Shown: in pieces, positions 1 to 11,190 of the stretch
How positions within the stretch are numbered: position 1 is the stretch's first letter
How the letters are laid out: each line of letters starts with the position of its first letter
Assembly (NCBI GenBank): GCA_037957365.1
Contig: JARHVA010003525.1
Span: forward strand, 308,501-372,500
Direction of reading: 5' to 3'
DNA: 64,000 nt
Source of the DNA: Torreya grandis
Lineage: Eukaryota > Streptophyta > Pinopsida > Cupressales > Taxaceae
Made by a program: the position numbers and the translations under genes
The notes under the pieces: generated by a model
Told to the model about the DNA's origin: nothing
What the model saw: the letters and a program-made list of their open reading frames with translations, nothing else
The model's database searches: none

Positions 1-15
1 AAAAATTGGTCAACA
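1..15 (-). repeat. End of Gypsy-1 left (3') LTR
   Basis: These 15 bases equal the last 15 bases of the right LTR (8394-8408). The rest of this LTR lies to the left of the window. Confidence 0.8.
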
Positions 16-18
16 CAT

Positions 19-66
19 GGCGACTCACAGGGGAAGCATGCCCGCCATGCTTAGAATCCAGTCGCC
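19..66. other. Stem-loop next to the 3' LTR of Gypsy-1, where a polypurine tract is expected
   Basis: GGCGACT (19-25) pairs with AGTCGCC (60-66) and AAGCATG (34-40) pairs with CATGCTT (46-52). In minus-strand sense this lies just upstream of the 3' LTR, the usual place of the polypurine tract, yet the minus strand is not purine-rich here. Read on the plus strand, TGGCGACTCACAGGGGA looks like a tRNA primer-binding site. The same site in Gypsy-2 keeps the outer stem with different bases. Confidence 0.6.
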
Positions 67-269
67 TTGAAAATCCATTGGGCATGGAGTTAGTAGTAAC
101 TTTGAGAAACAATAGCAGCACTTGTTATAACATAGAACCAAGAAATGTAGATCCACCTCTGAGGAAAAGAAAACACACGCAAGACTAAGAGAACTACAAC
201 CTGTGTAACAACACTTAGGGAAAAATAGGAAAAAAGAAAATAAGGGAAATATGTATAAGTGAACCCAAA

Positions 270-1380
270 AGAAATCAGTAGCAATGCTTCAAATGTATCC
301 CATTAACTGGGATACATAGCTCTTCACCATCCAACTTGGAAAGCTAGAATGCATTATGCTGCTTGCACTGAGTGATTATGTAAGGACTGCTCCATAGGGC
401 ATCAAATTTTGCATGTTTTTTGGGCTTAGCTCGATCTTCGTCCCACTTTAAGATAATGTCTCCTTCAGTGAAATCTTTTGGTAGAGATTTCTGGTTGAAG
501 TGTTTTTTCACTTGCTGTTAGTGACTAATCATAGAATCCATAGCCCGATCCCTTACCTCTTGGAGCTCCATTAGCTTGCATACCCTGACTTCCAGGCCAT
601 TCCTTCTTCGGACTACAATTGGTGGGAGAGATCCAATGCTTAAAATTCAAGCGAGATGGGAAGCCTAGCTTCCCTTCCATACATGAGCATATATGGAGAA
701 TTTCTTATTGCTCTCTTGGGAATAATTTGGTCGGCCCATAGAGCTGTCTTTAGCTTGGTATGCCAAGTTCTTTGATTGTCCTCCATAGTCCTCTTTATGA
801 TTATGATCAAATTTTTGTTGGTGGACTCAACCAACCCATTTCCCTGCAGATAATAATTTGATGAAGTGCTGAGGTATATGCCATACTTTAGCACCCATTT
901 ATTAGTTTTGGTCCCCAGGAAAGCCAAGGCATTATCTGAGATTATAGTAGCTGGGACCCCAAATCTTATTACCAGGTCCTCATATAAATCTAAGACTGCG
1001 CTTTCATTTGCTTCTTTCAGAGCAATAGCATCCACCCACCTTGTGAAATAATCTGTAGCAGTTAGGACCCATTTGTGCCCAACATTGGAGGGAGGGTTGA
1101 TCATCCCTATAAAGTCCAGGCCCCACTGCATGAATGGATGCTCAACTTGGATGGGCTATAGAGGCATGGTAGCCAATCACTATTTTCCATCAAAAAGTGC
1201 ACACTTCTGGCACTTTCTTACCCAGGCATGGGTGTCCTTGAAAAGAGTAGGCCAAAAATAACCAGCTCTCATTATCTTTGCTGTTATAGCTCTAGGTGCG
1301 AAGTGACCACCTGCTGGCCCATCATGAAACTCAGTCAGTACCTTATCAACCTAGTTTGGGTCAATACACCTTAGGAGGAC
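270..1380 (-). pseudogene. Gypsy-1 integrase (zinc-binding, catalytic core, C-terminal part)
   Basis: Integrase inserts the cDNA into the genome. The longest uninterrupted piece is 640-1131 and contains the catalytic core: first Asp in ATDYFTRW, second Asp in IISDNALAF, Glu in GNGLVESTN, so the DDE triad is intact. Upstream in sense (about 1140-1350) is an H2C2 zinc-binding segment with FHDGPAGGH and KCQKC. Downstream (about 280-640) the C-terminal part has GDIILKWDEDRAKPKKHAKF and a later segment ending in NGIHLKHCY, interrupted by stops and a frame change. It is the last recognisable pol domain before the 3' LTR. Product identity is secure; function is not expected because of the stops. Confidence 0.88.
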
Positions 1381-1608
1381 CCCGGAGAAGTCCCTCCTAA
1401 ACAATACCTCATCAACCAAAATATAAGGAAGGGATTAGAGCTTAAAATACCTCCTTTTGGTCTTATCAAGACCCTGTGGACACTCACTTGTGAGAAGGAA
1501 ATGCTTCATGTCCAGCGTCTGATCCTTTATGATATTTGGTTCTTCTGTTGTGGCTGCATCATGGTTTAACAAGCTATCTTCCCTCTCTTGCTTTAAATCT
1601 ATAGCAAA

Positions 1609-2900
1609 CTATTCGCACAAGCCTATTCCCTTCACTAGCTTGGTGACCTTAATGTCTATGTCGTACTCCATTACTTTGGTAATCCACCTTGCCCTTTTTT
1701 CATTTAAATCTTGATTGGTCAAGAAATCCTTGACGCTAGGATGTGGGACCATAAGGTGAATCCTGATGTTAGACAACATATGTCTGAATTTCTTTAGGCT
1801 CCACACTACTACCAAGACTTGCTTTTCTACATACGTGTACATGACTTCAAAGTCTTCTAACCCTTGGCTGAAGAAAGTGAGTGGTTGCTCGAGGTCATCA
1901 CCATTGGCTTGGGTAAGTATGGCGGATATCACCTTCTCATTGCTGAAAGTATAGAGATTAAAGTCCTTATTGAAGTTTGGGCTGATCAAAGTGGGAGCTC
2001 GAGTTATGGCCTGCTTGATGGCCTCAAAGATGTCTTTCCTCTTAGCTATCCATTTAAAATCCTCACCTTTCTTCAGCATAGGGGTGAGTGGCTTAACTAT
2101 TTCTGCAAAATTTAGAATGAATCTCTGAATGAAATTAATTCTACCAAAGAAACTCTGCAGACTTTTCTTGTGCTTTGGTAGGGATATCTCTAGTATAAAA
2201 TGAACTCTCTCAGGGTCAATAGACAAACCCTCCTTGGACACAATGTGGCCAAGGAGTTTCCCCTTGTGAACAGCAAACACGCACTTTTTTGGATTAAGAG
2301 AGATGCCAAATTCCCTACACCTTTCAAAAATCTACCTGAGGTGCTCTATGTGTTGGCTCACTTTCTTGGAGAACACCATTACATCATCGAGGTATACCAG
2401 CACATTGTTATTTATCAAGCCACCAAAAGCCAGGTCCATGGCCCACTGAAAGGTAGCACCAGCATTGGCTAGCCTGAAAGGCATCTTCTTGTAGGCAAGC
2501 GTTCCCCATTTAGTGGTGAAGGTTGTTTTGTGATGGTCACAGCCTTGCACTAGAATCTGATTATACCCTGAATGGCCATCCAGGAGGGAGAAACGCTCAC
2601 TACCAGTTACCTTCTAGAGGATCTATTCCATGTTTGGAAGAGGTTAATGATCTTTTAGAGAGACTTTATTAAGGTCTCTAAGGTCGACGCACAGCCTGAT
2701 CTCCCCATTCTTCTTTCTAACAAGAACAAGGTTGGCCAACCATGAGGAATGTTTGATTGGAAATATAATTCCAGACTCAATCAATTTGGCCAATTCCCTT
2801 TACATGAGGGGCTCAATTTTAGGATTGACAGGGCTTTGCTTTTGAGTGACTAGCCTGGCACCTTCTTCTAATTCAATAGTGTGTTGGGCAAGTCTTGGGT
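1609..2900 (-). pseudogene. Gypsy-1 reverse transcriptase and RNase H
   Basis: RT copies the element RNA into DNA and RNase H removes the RNA strand. In sense order: fingers segment LVRKKNGEIRLCVDLRDLN (about 2690-2745), palm Asp in FSLLDGHSGYNQI (about 2570-2610), active site YLDDVMVFS (about 2370-2400), then GHIVSKEGLSIDPERV (2200-2250), the connection, and an RNase H segment beginning FSNEKVISAILTQANGDD (about 1900-1950). The frame is shared by 1609-2280 and 2332-2550 and broken between them by a TAG that would be CAG (Gln) in relatives; further stops lie at about 2617-2650 and 2800. The RT catalytic aspartates are kept, unlike in Gypsy-2. Confidence 0.9.
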
Positions 2901-3344
2901 TGAAACCCTTTAAGTCGATGTAATCCCAGGAAAGATGTCGGTGAATTCTTGACATAGCAGAATGAAAGCTCACCTTTCTTGAAATGTGTAGACTTTACCA
3001 AACACCAACAGCTTGCCTTTGAAAATTTTGACCCTTTCATAATTCTCTTCCTTAGTAGTGATGTAGACCTTATCATTTCTCAGTTGGTCATCTCCGTTGA
3101 AAATGCTTTCAAGCGTGACCAGACCCTTAGGGAGTTTATTGTTCTTCAACTAAATAATTTGATTTCCATATTGCTGCTGTAATCTCGCCTAGTTGTGTGT
3201 TGCGAACTCAGCTTCTTCTTGTAAGAAGAAAGCTATCTGCTAGTCACTTTTGAAGACTTACCAATTTGCAATGTTATATGGGATTGAAGGCTGAACCACC
3301 AATTTCAAATGGCATGAACCACAGTCTTTGCTTATTCCTTTGAA

Positions 3345-3735
3345 ACATCAAACTGGGTGCCAATTGTTGCCAGCCTGTCAGTTTGTTTATTTTGCTCCCT
3401 AGGAATCGAGGTAATGTTAAGAGCTAGAAAATATTCCATCAAGTCCCAGACCCTGTGCTTTTAAGACTTTAGCAAGGAGTTCTTGGTCAGATTCAGGGCT
3501 CTTACTTGATTTACAATTAGTTCACTATCTCCTAGGACTTGCAACTCCCTAATCCCTCTCTTTCTTGCCCATTCAAGCCCATGTATCAAAGACTCATATT
3601 CTGTAACATTGCTGGTGCAAGAGAATTGGAAATGGAAAGCTGAAAAGTACCTTTCCTTGGAAGGGGAAACCAGCATCGCCCCACCACCAGTGCCTATTTT
3701 ACTTCTAGAATCGTCAAAATATAACTGTCATAGAC
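3345..3735 (-). pseudogene. Gypsy-1 additional RNase H (RVT_3-like), upstream of RT
   Basis: A second, archaeal/plant-type RNase H separate from the one following RT. Visible in sense order: LYFDDSRSKIGTGGGAMLVS (first Asp; relatives have FDGS), NVTEYESLIHGLEWA (Glu), LQVLGDSELIVNQV (second Asp) and IPREQNKQTDRLATIG (last Asp). So all four acidic positions are present over about 125 residues. Stops occur just before the first motif and near 3458. In described Tat-lineage elements this domain lies between RNase H and integrase; here it lies between protease and RT. The sense stretch between this domain and RT (2900-3345) carries a weak match to the conserved LLxxCQEFTDIF segment that normally precedes gypsy RT. 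The same order is seen in Gypsy-2. Confidence 0.82.
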
Positions 3736-4108
3736 CAAGGTCTTCCTTGCTTTCCTTCATTAAATTTGGCATGAAGGCACCCTCTTCATACATACAATAG
3801 ACTCCAAGGTCTACCTCCTCAATGAATTTGTATGGATCATGTTCGAAGTTATCGTTTCCCCACTCATCCAAGAGTAAGTCTGCGACTCCTTCAAGAGCAG
3901 AGGATGGAGACTGGTCCATCTAGGATTCTTTTGGGTCAATGATGGTGTAATTGACATTTGCTGCCTTGGGCGAATATGGTTATAGGTCATCCTTGTAGAG
4001 TGGCTCAGACTCAATTTTCACTTTGGTCGCATACTTGGTTCTAAAAACTAGATATGACCAATTCACTGCTAGATAGCCACCTATCTTGGACGTGAAATCC
4101 CTGGACAA

Positions 4109-4372
4109 TCAAATTGTGAAATACGGAGGAACGTCCGCTACCATTATATCATGGGGAATTAAGAAGGTTGGGCAAGCATGCAACGTCAAGCCTAAACCCT
4201 TCGCAATCCCAACTATTTTTGTAGGTGTCCCATCTAGTTGTAGGACTCTTTTATTCATCTCTTCATACTTCAATCCCATCTTCTCAACAATGCATTTGGG
4301 CATTATTGAGGTGTTGGTCCCGCTATCAATTATGTAGTTGTGTACCAAGAAGTCCCTAATTACCAAGGACAT
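4109..4372 (-). pseudogene. Gypsy-1 aspartic protease
   Basis: Retropepsin-type protease that cleaves the Gag-Pol polyprotein. The active-site loop is YIIDSGTNTSIMP, i.e. the D-S/T-G motif with the Asp retained. The flap and the following LQLDGTPTKIVGIAKGLG segment match the same region of Gypsy-2 closely. The frame is open for 87 codons and starts at a Met that is probably internal to the polyprotein. It lies between gag and the additional RNase H. Family assignment is firm; activity is unknown as the polyprotein is broken on both sides. Confidence 0.82.
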
Positions 4373-4423
4373 GTAAAAAGGGGGAGTTTTCTCTTCTTTC
4401 TTTACCTGACCTGAAGTGGAAAG

Positions 4424-6153
4424 CTACCCATTTATCATCAAGACGTTATCAGTACTTGCTGGGATTGTTTGATAATCCAGCTCATGTAATTCTCTTTTCA
4501 ACACGTCCTTCTGGCCTGGAAGAGACAAAGAGTCCCATAGGGAGATATTAACATTTAGCTTCTTCATCTGATCCACTATATTGATTTGAGGACTGCCACG
4601 CCTTAAGCTTTCCTTGGGATTGATTCCAAGGGGAACAGCAGGCTGAGGGGCTGAAGGTAAAGGCGGTTGCCTAAAGTTTAGGGCTGCATTGGAGTGTGAT
4701 GGAGGAGGTGTTGTTGCTACTACCTGGGTGGTGGCCTGGACTTCTCCCATTGCCCTTCTCTTGAACCTCGTATTGGCTGCAACATAATCGTCCTGACTGT
4801 CTACATTGCCCACATAATTTACTGAATGAAATTCCCCTTCCAAGTGATTCATCAGGGTAGAATCAAGTTGGGCCTGATTGTTACTCGTGCTGGGTTGCAT
4901 TGAAAGCTCAAAGGCCTAAGATTGAGCAACTGTTTGGTTGTCTGCATTCTAAAAATAGTTCATCACCTCATTTGTGTAGACGGCCTGTTCTTGACCATAT
5001 TCCATGGTCGAACAGTTTGGCTGCTCTTATACTAAGTGTTTTGAATAGGTACCATGGCCTTAAATGACAAAGAAGGACCAGTGTTGAAATTTTGAAATGG
5101 CCTGGTTGTAGTGAGTTGTCCCTGGCCTTGGTTATAATTTTAAAATAGGGGTCTAGGGGCTTGACCATAATGTTGATAACCCTGGTTTGCCCTATTGCTT
5201 TGAGCTTGCTACCTTTTAAGGGCAACAAGTTCGTTTGACATGCTTTTCAACAAGCTTTTAACTTCATGGAGCTCATTGGATGGAGCAGCAACTGGATTCT
5301 CAATGACAGGTAGGGGAGCAATTATGGGAGCAACAGCCTGAATTAGGGGTAGTGATTATGGGAAAAGTGGCATGTGAGGCCTAGGGGTGATTTTCCTGAC
5401 TTGGACCAAGCAATTTTTGGCCACTATGGCAATGTCATAAGCAGCTGGTAGTATATGTCCTCCCATAGATTGGATCATCATAGCAATATCACTATTTAAC
5501 GCCTTTAAATAGTACAAAAAAGCGTAGCTGGGAGTCAATCTTACTAGGATGGGAATTCTATCCCAAGTCTTTTGAAAACGTGTGTTGAAGTCTTGCATAT
5601 ACTCATGTGGAGCTCTCTTAATTGTCGTTCGTTGCTCAACAAATGAGAGGTCATCACTTTTTTCCCCAAAACAATCTATTAACTGAGTGCCCAATTCATT
5701 CCAAGAATGTATGGAATTCACAGGCAAGGTCCCGTACCAGTCAAGAGCCTTGCCTTTTAGAGACAGCGCCAGCAATCTGATGGCAATATTTTCTTCTGTT
5801 ATATTATGGATATTGCAGAGGTTGGCAATATTCCTAATGTGCTCAACAATGGTAATTGGCCCCACTCCATCGAAAGAAGGCACATTTTTTAGAGCTGTTC
5901 CTGGAATTGGATCATATTGTGGGATATTTAAGGGGCTCTGACCATGAAAGGCCGCAAAAGGCAATGCCATGGCTGGGAACGGTTGTAACTGCGGCTGGGC
6001 TGGGTTGGCATTCCTTATAACAGGTCTAAGAGGATTAATTGTTGGATAAGGGTGAGTTCTTTTGAACCTTAGCCTTTTAGCAAAGTTTAAAGGTAGTTCA
6101 AAGAAATCAAAAGTGACCCCTCTTGAATTAGACCTTGTTGTGACCTTAGGCAT
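4424..6153 (-). pseudogene. Gypsy-1 gag
   Basis: Gag forms the cytoplasmic particle that packages the element RNA. The start is the Met at 6153 (MPKVTTRSNS), followed by a proline-rich stretch and a retrotransposon gag domain with ALSLKGKALDWYGTLPVNSI (about residues 126-145). The first open piece ends at a stop at 5353. In the same frame the protein continues with a short coiled-coil-like segment (NELHEVKSLLKSMSNELVAL) and a Gln/Gly-rich part with more stops; 4424-4900 holds the C-terminal linker. I could not find a CCHC zinc knuckle. Gypsy-2 has the same arrangement. Confidence 0.85.
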
Positions 6154-6281
6154 AGAAAGTTAAGCAACTAGTCTTAAACTAGAACTGAAATTCTTACTAG
6201 TGGAGTCACAAGATGCTAGAAAACTTTAAAATGATATAGCAGGACTAGCATCAATCCTAAACTTTACTCAGTTATAACTGG

Positions 6282-6299
6282 GTCCCACCGGGTGTGCCA
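6282..6299 (-). other. Gypsy-1 primer-binding site
   Basis: Minus-strand TGGCACACCCGGTGGGAC, 4 nt inside the LTR end at 6304. Gypsy-2 has TGGCATGCCCAATAAGAC at the same place with the same 4-nt spacer. It has the TGG start required by the tRNA CCA end, but I cannot assign the tRNA with confidence. Confidence 0.7.
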
Positions 6300-6477
6300 A
6301 AACTGTTGACGCTGGAGATTTACACCCAGTGGCAGGAAAATAGGTCCATGCCTTCTCCTCGCAACATGGAAACTCCTCTCTCACCTCTGGGATGGTGAAG
6401 CAGGAGAGGAGAGTCTCTAGATAAGGGCTAGCTCCCTTTGATGTATCAAGTTTGTTTCAGCAAGCGCAAAATACAGG

Positions 6478-6510
6478 CATATATAGATATATGTACAGCT
6501 ATATAAACTG
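6478..6510 (-). promoter_or_regulatory. Candidate TATA region of Gypsy-1 LTR
   Basis: The plus strand here reads as overlapping ATATA blocks, giving TTTATATAG and TATATATGCC on the minus strand. If used, U3 is about 1.9 kb and R-U5 under 200 bp. Confidence 0.4.
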
Positions 6511-7663
6511 GGGGGTGAAAAGGGAGAAGAAAATATAGGAAATTGAACTACTCTAAGGAGGTGATACACCAAAACAAGATGACCTTCTCACACCCACTCT
6601 CAAAATTAGGCAACACAATTATACGCTTCATCCTTGGTAGAAGAAACAATCTGCGACCCTGATAGGGAGGTAAAAATGAAAGATACAAAATAGGAGGTTC
6701 ACTAAAGGTGTTGTGAGAAGCACTCTGTAGATGATCCCCTCTATTCTGCACTCCAAAGTAGAACTCTTCTCCTATCAGCTATATATGGTGCCTTGTAGAT
6801 ATCTAGTGTGTTGATGTTGAACCTGTGACAGCATCAAAGACAATGACTAAACATAGATTAACACTCAAGACATACACAAGATATCTATCCAAGAAGAGGT
6901 AAAACCGTGTTTTTAGATTCAAGTGGAAATTTCAGCAGAGCTACGCTTTTGTAAAATTGTGAAAAGATCCTTACAAATGAACAAGTTCCAAATATATATG
7001 AGAAGCGAAGAGGCCCATTTGGTGCTCTTGCTTTTACAAGTGGCATACGTTTCCCTCTTGGAAAGAAAATAAGTCGCTCAAAATATTAATGAGTTGTTCA
7101 TTTTGCCTGCTTGAGACCTGCATTTCTTGCTTAGGTAACTTACATAGTTTGCCTTTTAATAAATTCAAATGGAGAAATCGATTGTTGCATTGTCAGCTGC
7201 TCATGTCCCAAATGATTACTTGCTGGCACAATCTCACCTACCGAAGTTGCTTCTTCAATTAGTGCCAATTGGACAAACTGCCCACTCATTCCTTGTTTGT
7301 CATTCTGTCCATTTGTTATTCACGCCATCAAGCAATAAATTGCTTTGTTTATGCCACTTGGACTACTTGACTGCTCCCTGCCTTGTCATCTCTGCTTGTC
7401 ACTTGGAATTTGTCTTTTCTGACTGCTTGGCTCCTTGGGCGGACATAATGGTGGGTCGCTACATTCTGGCTCCTTCTTGACCAGCATTTTTCTTGTGTTT
7501 TGAAAAGGAGCGGCTATTCTTATTTTTCCAAATTTGACGCCTCCTCAGCCGTCATGCTTTGAAAACCAACAGACATTCCATTTTCTTGAAATTGACAGCT
7601 TTTTGAGCGTCATTGTTTGAAATTTAATGGCTAAACCATTATGCTAAATTTGATGACCACTGG

Positions 7664-7685
7664 GACGTCATCAGGTCCACGTGGC
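7664..7685. promoter_or_regulatory. ACGT-core elements in Gypsy-1 U3
   Basis: GACGTCA at 7664-7670 and a canonical G-box CCACGTGGC at 7677-7685. These are bZIP/bHLH binding cores in plants. Use in this LTR is inference. Confidence 0.4.
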
Positions 7686-8408
7686 ATCACTATCAGATCC
7701 TTTGTCGGTTCTTTGCGGGCATCTTCCTTTGTTATTTTCCTCAGCGGGTCCTTTGGATTTTAACTATCAGGTCCCTTTGATCCTTCGAACAGCCCCTTGG
7801 AGAAGTCCTTTGCCACTTTGCCAGAAGTTCCCCACAAGGGCACTTGCCCTTTGGGTGCTTCGATGGGTCTTTATTTGGCCCTTCAGACTTTTTCCCGGGC
7901 TCCTGCAAACAAATTGTTTGTGGACAATTTCCCCAGGTGAAAAAGCCCGGGTCCGCTTGAATATGGCCTTGCTTTGAAATTCCACAGACTTTGTCCGTGG
8001 GCATTTTCCCGCTGACAAAAAGTCCACGAAAATTTGTCCGCTCACTCCGCCTTAGTCTTTGTAGAAGTAGCCTGAATTCCTTCAAAATTTTGTCCAAAGG
8101 AATTCCTTTAGGCAAAATTCAGAAGGAATTCGAGGCTTTTTAAAAGATTGAACAAAACTTGAACAAGTCTGAATAAAATGGAAAAATAACAAAAGAGAAC
8201 CACCCGTTCCCTTTAAAATATATGAAGTGCCTATCCTCCACTAGGGTGCTTGAACTTTGAAGATGAAACAAGTGCCCGAGAACCAAGAGGCTAAATAAAA
8301 GACTGAACCAGATGAAGAACCACTAGCTTGAACTTGTGCACCCTAGAACAACTGCCTTTGAATAATAAGGCAAACAATTTTGGCCTGTGAGCGAAAAATT
8401 GGTCAACA

Positions 8409-11190
8409 CTAATCACATGAGACCTCTATAGAAGACCAACATTCTGAAACAAGGAAGAACCTGACTGAAGCTTCACAATGGTGACACCTTCCTATAACAT
8501 GAGAAAACTTGCCCATCAAAACACCATGAAACATGAAACTAAATATGAAGAGCATCTAAGAAGAGATCCAACATCCCTTAAATTCAACATCACTAACTAG
8601 ATTAAACGAACTTGTCTAAATTGGAGCAAAACCTATAGGGTGCAAGAAATAGTGAGAAGAAAAATAGAATCAACTGGTTAGAGATGGTTCATAAAGCATG
8701 GTTGACCAATCCTTGAAATATTTTTATGGAAATTAATCTCTCTAAGTGTATTACCACCTCCCAAATGTGTTTGACCTAGAACCTCTCCAACTGGTCATAC
8801 TAAGCACAAACCTGCTAACCACTTATATGTGCCAAACTCCCCTTTTTTAGTTAATTACTTGATCTTCATTTAGATAACATGCAATTTCAGATGGGACTAA
8901 CATTCTTGATAGGGAATCTGACCTCTTGGATGTTTTAAAGGAAATAAAGACACTTGGGCACCTTGAAAACTATGCCACTTGCATTTATGACCCCTAAAAT
9001 CCTTTTAAATGACTCAAAGTGACATATAGATTGATTAAACTATGATCAAGGCTAATATATCATTAAATGACATCAAAAGACCTATAATATACCCTATGCA
9101 ATAATATTATACCTCTTTAACATCTAAAAAAGCAATTTTTTTTTACCTATAGGGGTCCAAATTTGACCTTAAAGTCAAATTTGGTCAATAGGCACTTTAT
9201 TATTATTATTTTGTTTTTGGTCATTGTTATTTCAAGAGGAAGTCTTCTAGAAAATGGGTAGCTTTGTATCATTTTTAGATCAATTGAGAGCAAATACTTT
9301 TGACTCCATGCCCAATATATCTGATAAGGCAACTAGTATATTGCATAGTAGGCATGCAACCCCAGGATGTCACTAAAAATGTTAGCCAATTTTGGCCTAC
9401 ATACAAAGCTTCTACCTAGATGAATGAGATGAAAAAAGTTATGGATGGAATGAGTGGTCCAAATATCACATGTATCTTGCAAATATTTTTAAACACTTTA
9501 AGTAAAATTAAAGTGTAGTTTGTCAAATTTTGAGGAAGCAAGTTCTCATGGTGATCATGACCTTCATGGACATAAAGTAGGTTTCATAGGTCTCAAAAAC
9601 TCATTTTGAGCCTTAAAAGTTCTTTCACAATCATAAAAGAGCCAGACCGTCATAATCACATCATGCAAAACCAAACAGGTCAATCTAGTTATGCATTTTA
9701 TAAGTATTCGTAAAAAGCCTCTCAGAGCCAAAATATCATATGAGCATGAAGTTCTTCATGCCTAAATCATTCTTTGAAAATTTAGTGACTTGATGAGCTT
9801 GTTATCTCAAGTTACAACCATTTAAAGTTGAACAAGCAGAATGAGACGTTAGCATATACATAAAATTTAAGTTATGATAAATAGTTATTTAAATTCAAAT
9901 GCTCCCAGGTTAAATGTGGATCTTATAGGTGTCAAGATCTCAGGAGCTTAGGTAAAAGATCTGTAGTGCATGATGACTCACAAAGCCAGTGGGACCTAAA
10001 GATCCAATGACGTGCATTCGATCATGCATCTAAGATCCAATGGTGTGATCTAGGTCAACAAGTTAGAGGATCTTAATATTAAACTCAGTGGTGCCAAATG
10101 TCATGATCACAATGACCAAATAGATCAACAGTGCATGTTCAGTCAAGTGGAAGGAGATCGATAACATACATTCAATCAGACTAAGGAGATCAATAATGTG
10201 CATGAGGTCAAAATTTAACAATCTCAGATTGAATGCAAGGCCACCATGTATCATAAGCATGTTAAATCATGAAGCTGACAATAGGATCTTGAATATGAAT
10301 GAAGCCCAGATCAAGATTGATAGTCGATATCAAAATTCAAAGATAAGATATTTTGAGTAGAAGTCAAACATGGTTTAGGTCGAACCAGGGTAAGTATTTC
10401 AAAGGGGCATGTGCTACCATTAGATTTCAATCAAAAGGACAGAGTCATATAGTCAGGGGTTGTCAATTATAAATTTATGATGCCATTAAAGCTCAATATG
10501 AACCTCTAGTTTGAAGATCTGGAATGTGCAAGGCCCATCTTCTGGGGTTGCAGTATTATTCCTTGATTGTGTTTGTTTTTTCTTTAAATAAGATATGTGC
10601 ATACAATGACTTCTCAGTTCTTGCAAGGTTCAAAGGCAAAATAGGTCTATTTAGACCTAATAGAGATCAAGAAGGAATTTATGTGACTTGTAGGCTTTTC
10701 ATTGATATAGTGACTATAAGAAAACCAATAAATGGATTGGTTTTCAATCTATAGTAAGATTTATGCTCAGATATTGAAGTAGGGTAGATATAAATGGTTA
10801 TGAACAAGTGTCTCATTTTGACATAGCTAGATCCTTGACAAGTAGGTACCTATAGCCGCTAAAAATAGACATAAGCATGGCTTTATCAGGTCCATGGATA
10901 TGAAGACTTTGTCCTCATAATGAAAGCAAGTGGGAGGTGGCATAGAACTTCAAGGAGTAGTTTTGGGGATTGGAGAAAGTAGTTGGAGCATTCATTTCTA
11001 TTTGAGCCTTTGAATATTTTATCCAATAGTAAGCCCATGATTCATCATTCAAAATAGATTCTTGTCTTCTAGTGGATCTCTTAGCCAATGAGAAATTTTG
11101 AAGATTATTGGAGCCAAATACAAGTTAACTTGTTGATGAGGGCTAGTGTTGAATGGATTAAAATGTGGTGGGGCATTCATTGAAAGGTGG
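8409..11190. other. No gene seen; decayed repetitive DNA
   Basis: No frame with a recognisable protein on either strand. A hairpin of 11-bp arms (CCAAATTTGAC / GTCAAATTTGG, 9149-9176) and a stretch of degenerate GATC-containing repeats (about 9950-10320; words such as AGATCCAATG and GAGATCAATAATGTGCAT) are the only structures noted. Confidence 0.5.

Larger units (their letters stand above)
1..8408 (-). mobile_element. Gypsy-1: Tat-like Ty3/gypsy LTR retrotransposon, left LTR cut by window edge
   Basis: On the minus strand the order is LTR (6304-8408), primer-binding site, gag, protease, an additional RNase H, reverse transcriptase plus RNase H, integrase, then the start of the other LTR at positions 1-15. 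The last 15 bases of both LTRs are the same (AAAAATTGGTCAACA), which fixes the interior as 16-6303 (6288 bp). LTR ends are inverted TGTTGAC/GTCAACA. All main protein motifs are visible but each segment is broken by stops, many explicable as C-to-T changes. The left target duplication lies outside the window; the right flank begins CTAAT. It is the same family as Gypsy-2, seen from collinear proteins and matching LTR starts. Confidence 0.92.
6304..8408 (-). repeat. Gypsy-1 right LTR (5' LTR in sense), 2105 bp
   Basis: Begins TGTTGACGCTGG and ends ATTGGTCAACA on the plus strand, with 7-bp inverted ends. The start matches the Gypsy-2 LTR start (TGTTGTCTTC, then ATTACACCC). Between about 7500 and 7700 three imperfect modules of about 60 bp are repeated, each with a GTCAT or ACGTCAT core; these correspond to the modules in the Gypsy-2 LTR. 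The part 7700-8150 contains decayed palindromic words such as GGGCAC...GTGCTT. Confidence 0.88.

Noticed and set aside
7681..8115. Overlapping open frames on both strands in the Gypsy-1 LTR as genes
   Set aside because: They lie wholly in the U3 of the LTR and have no protein family signal.
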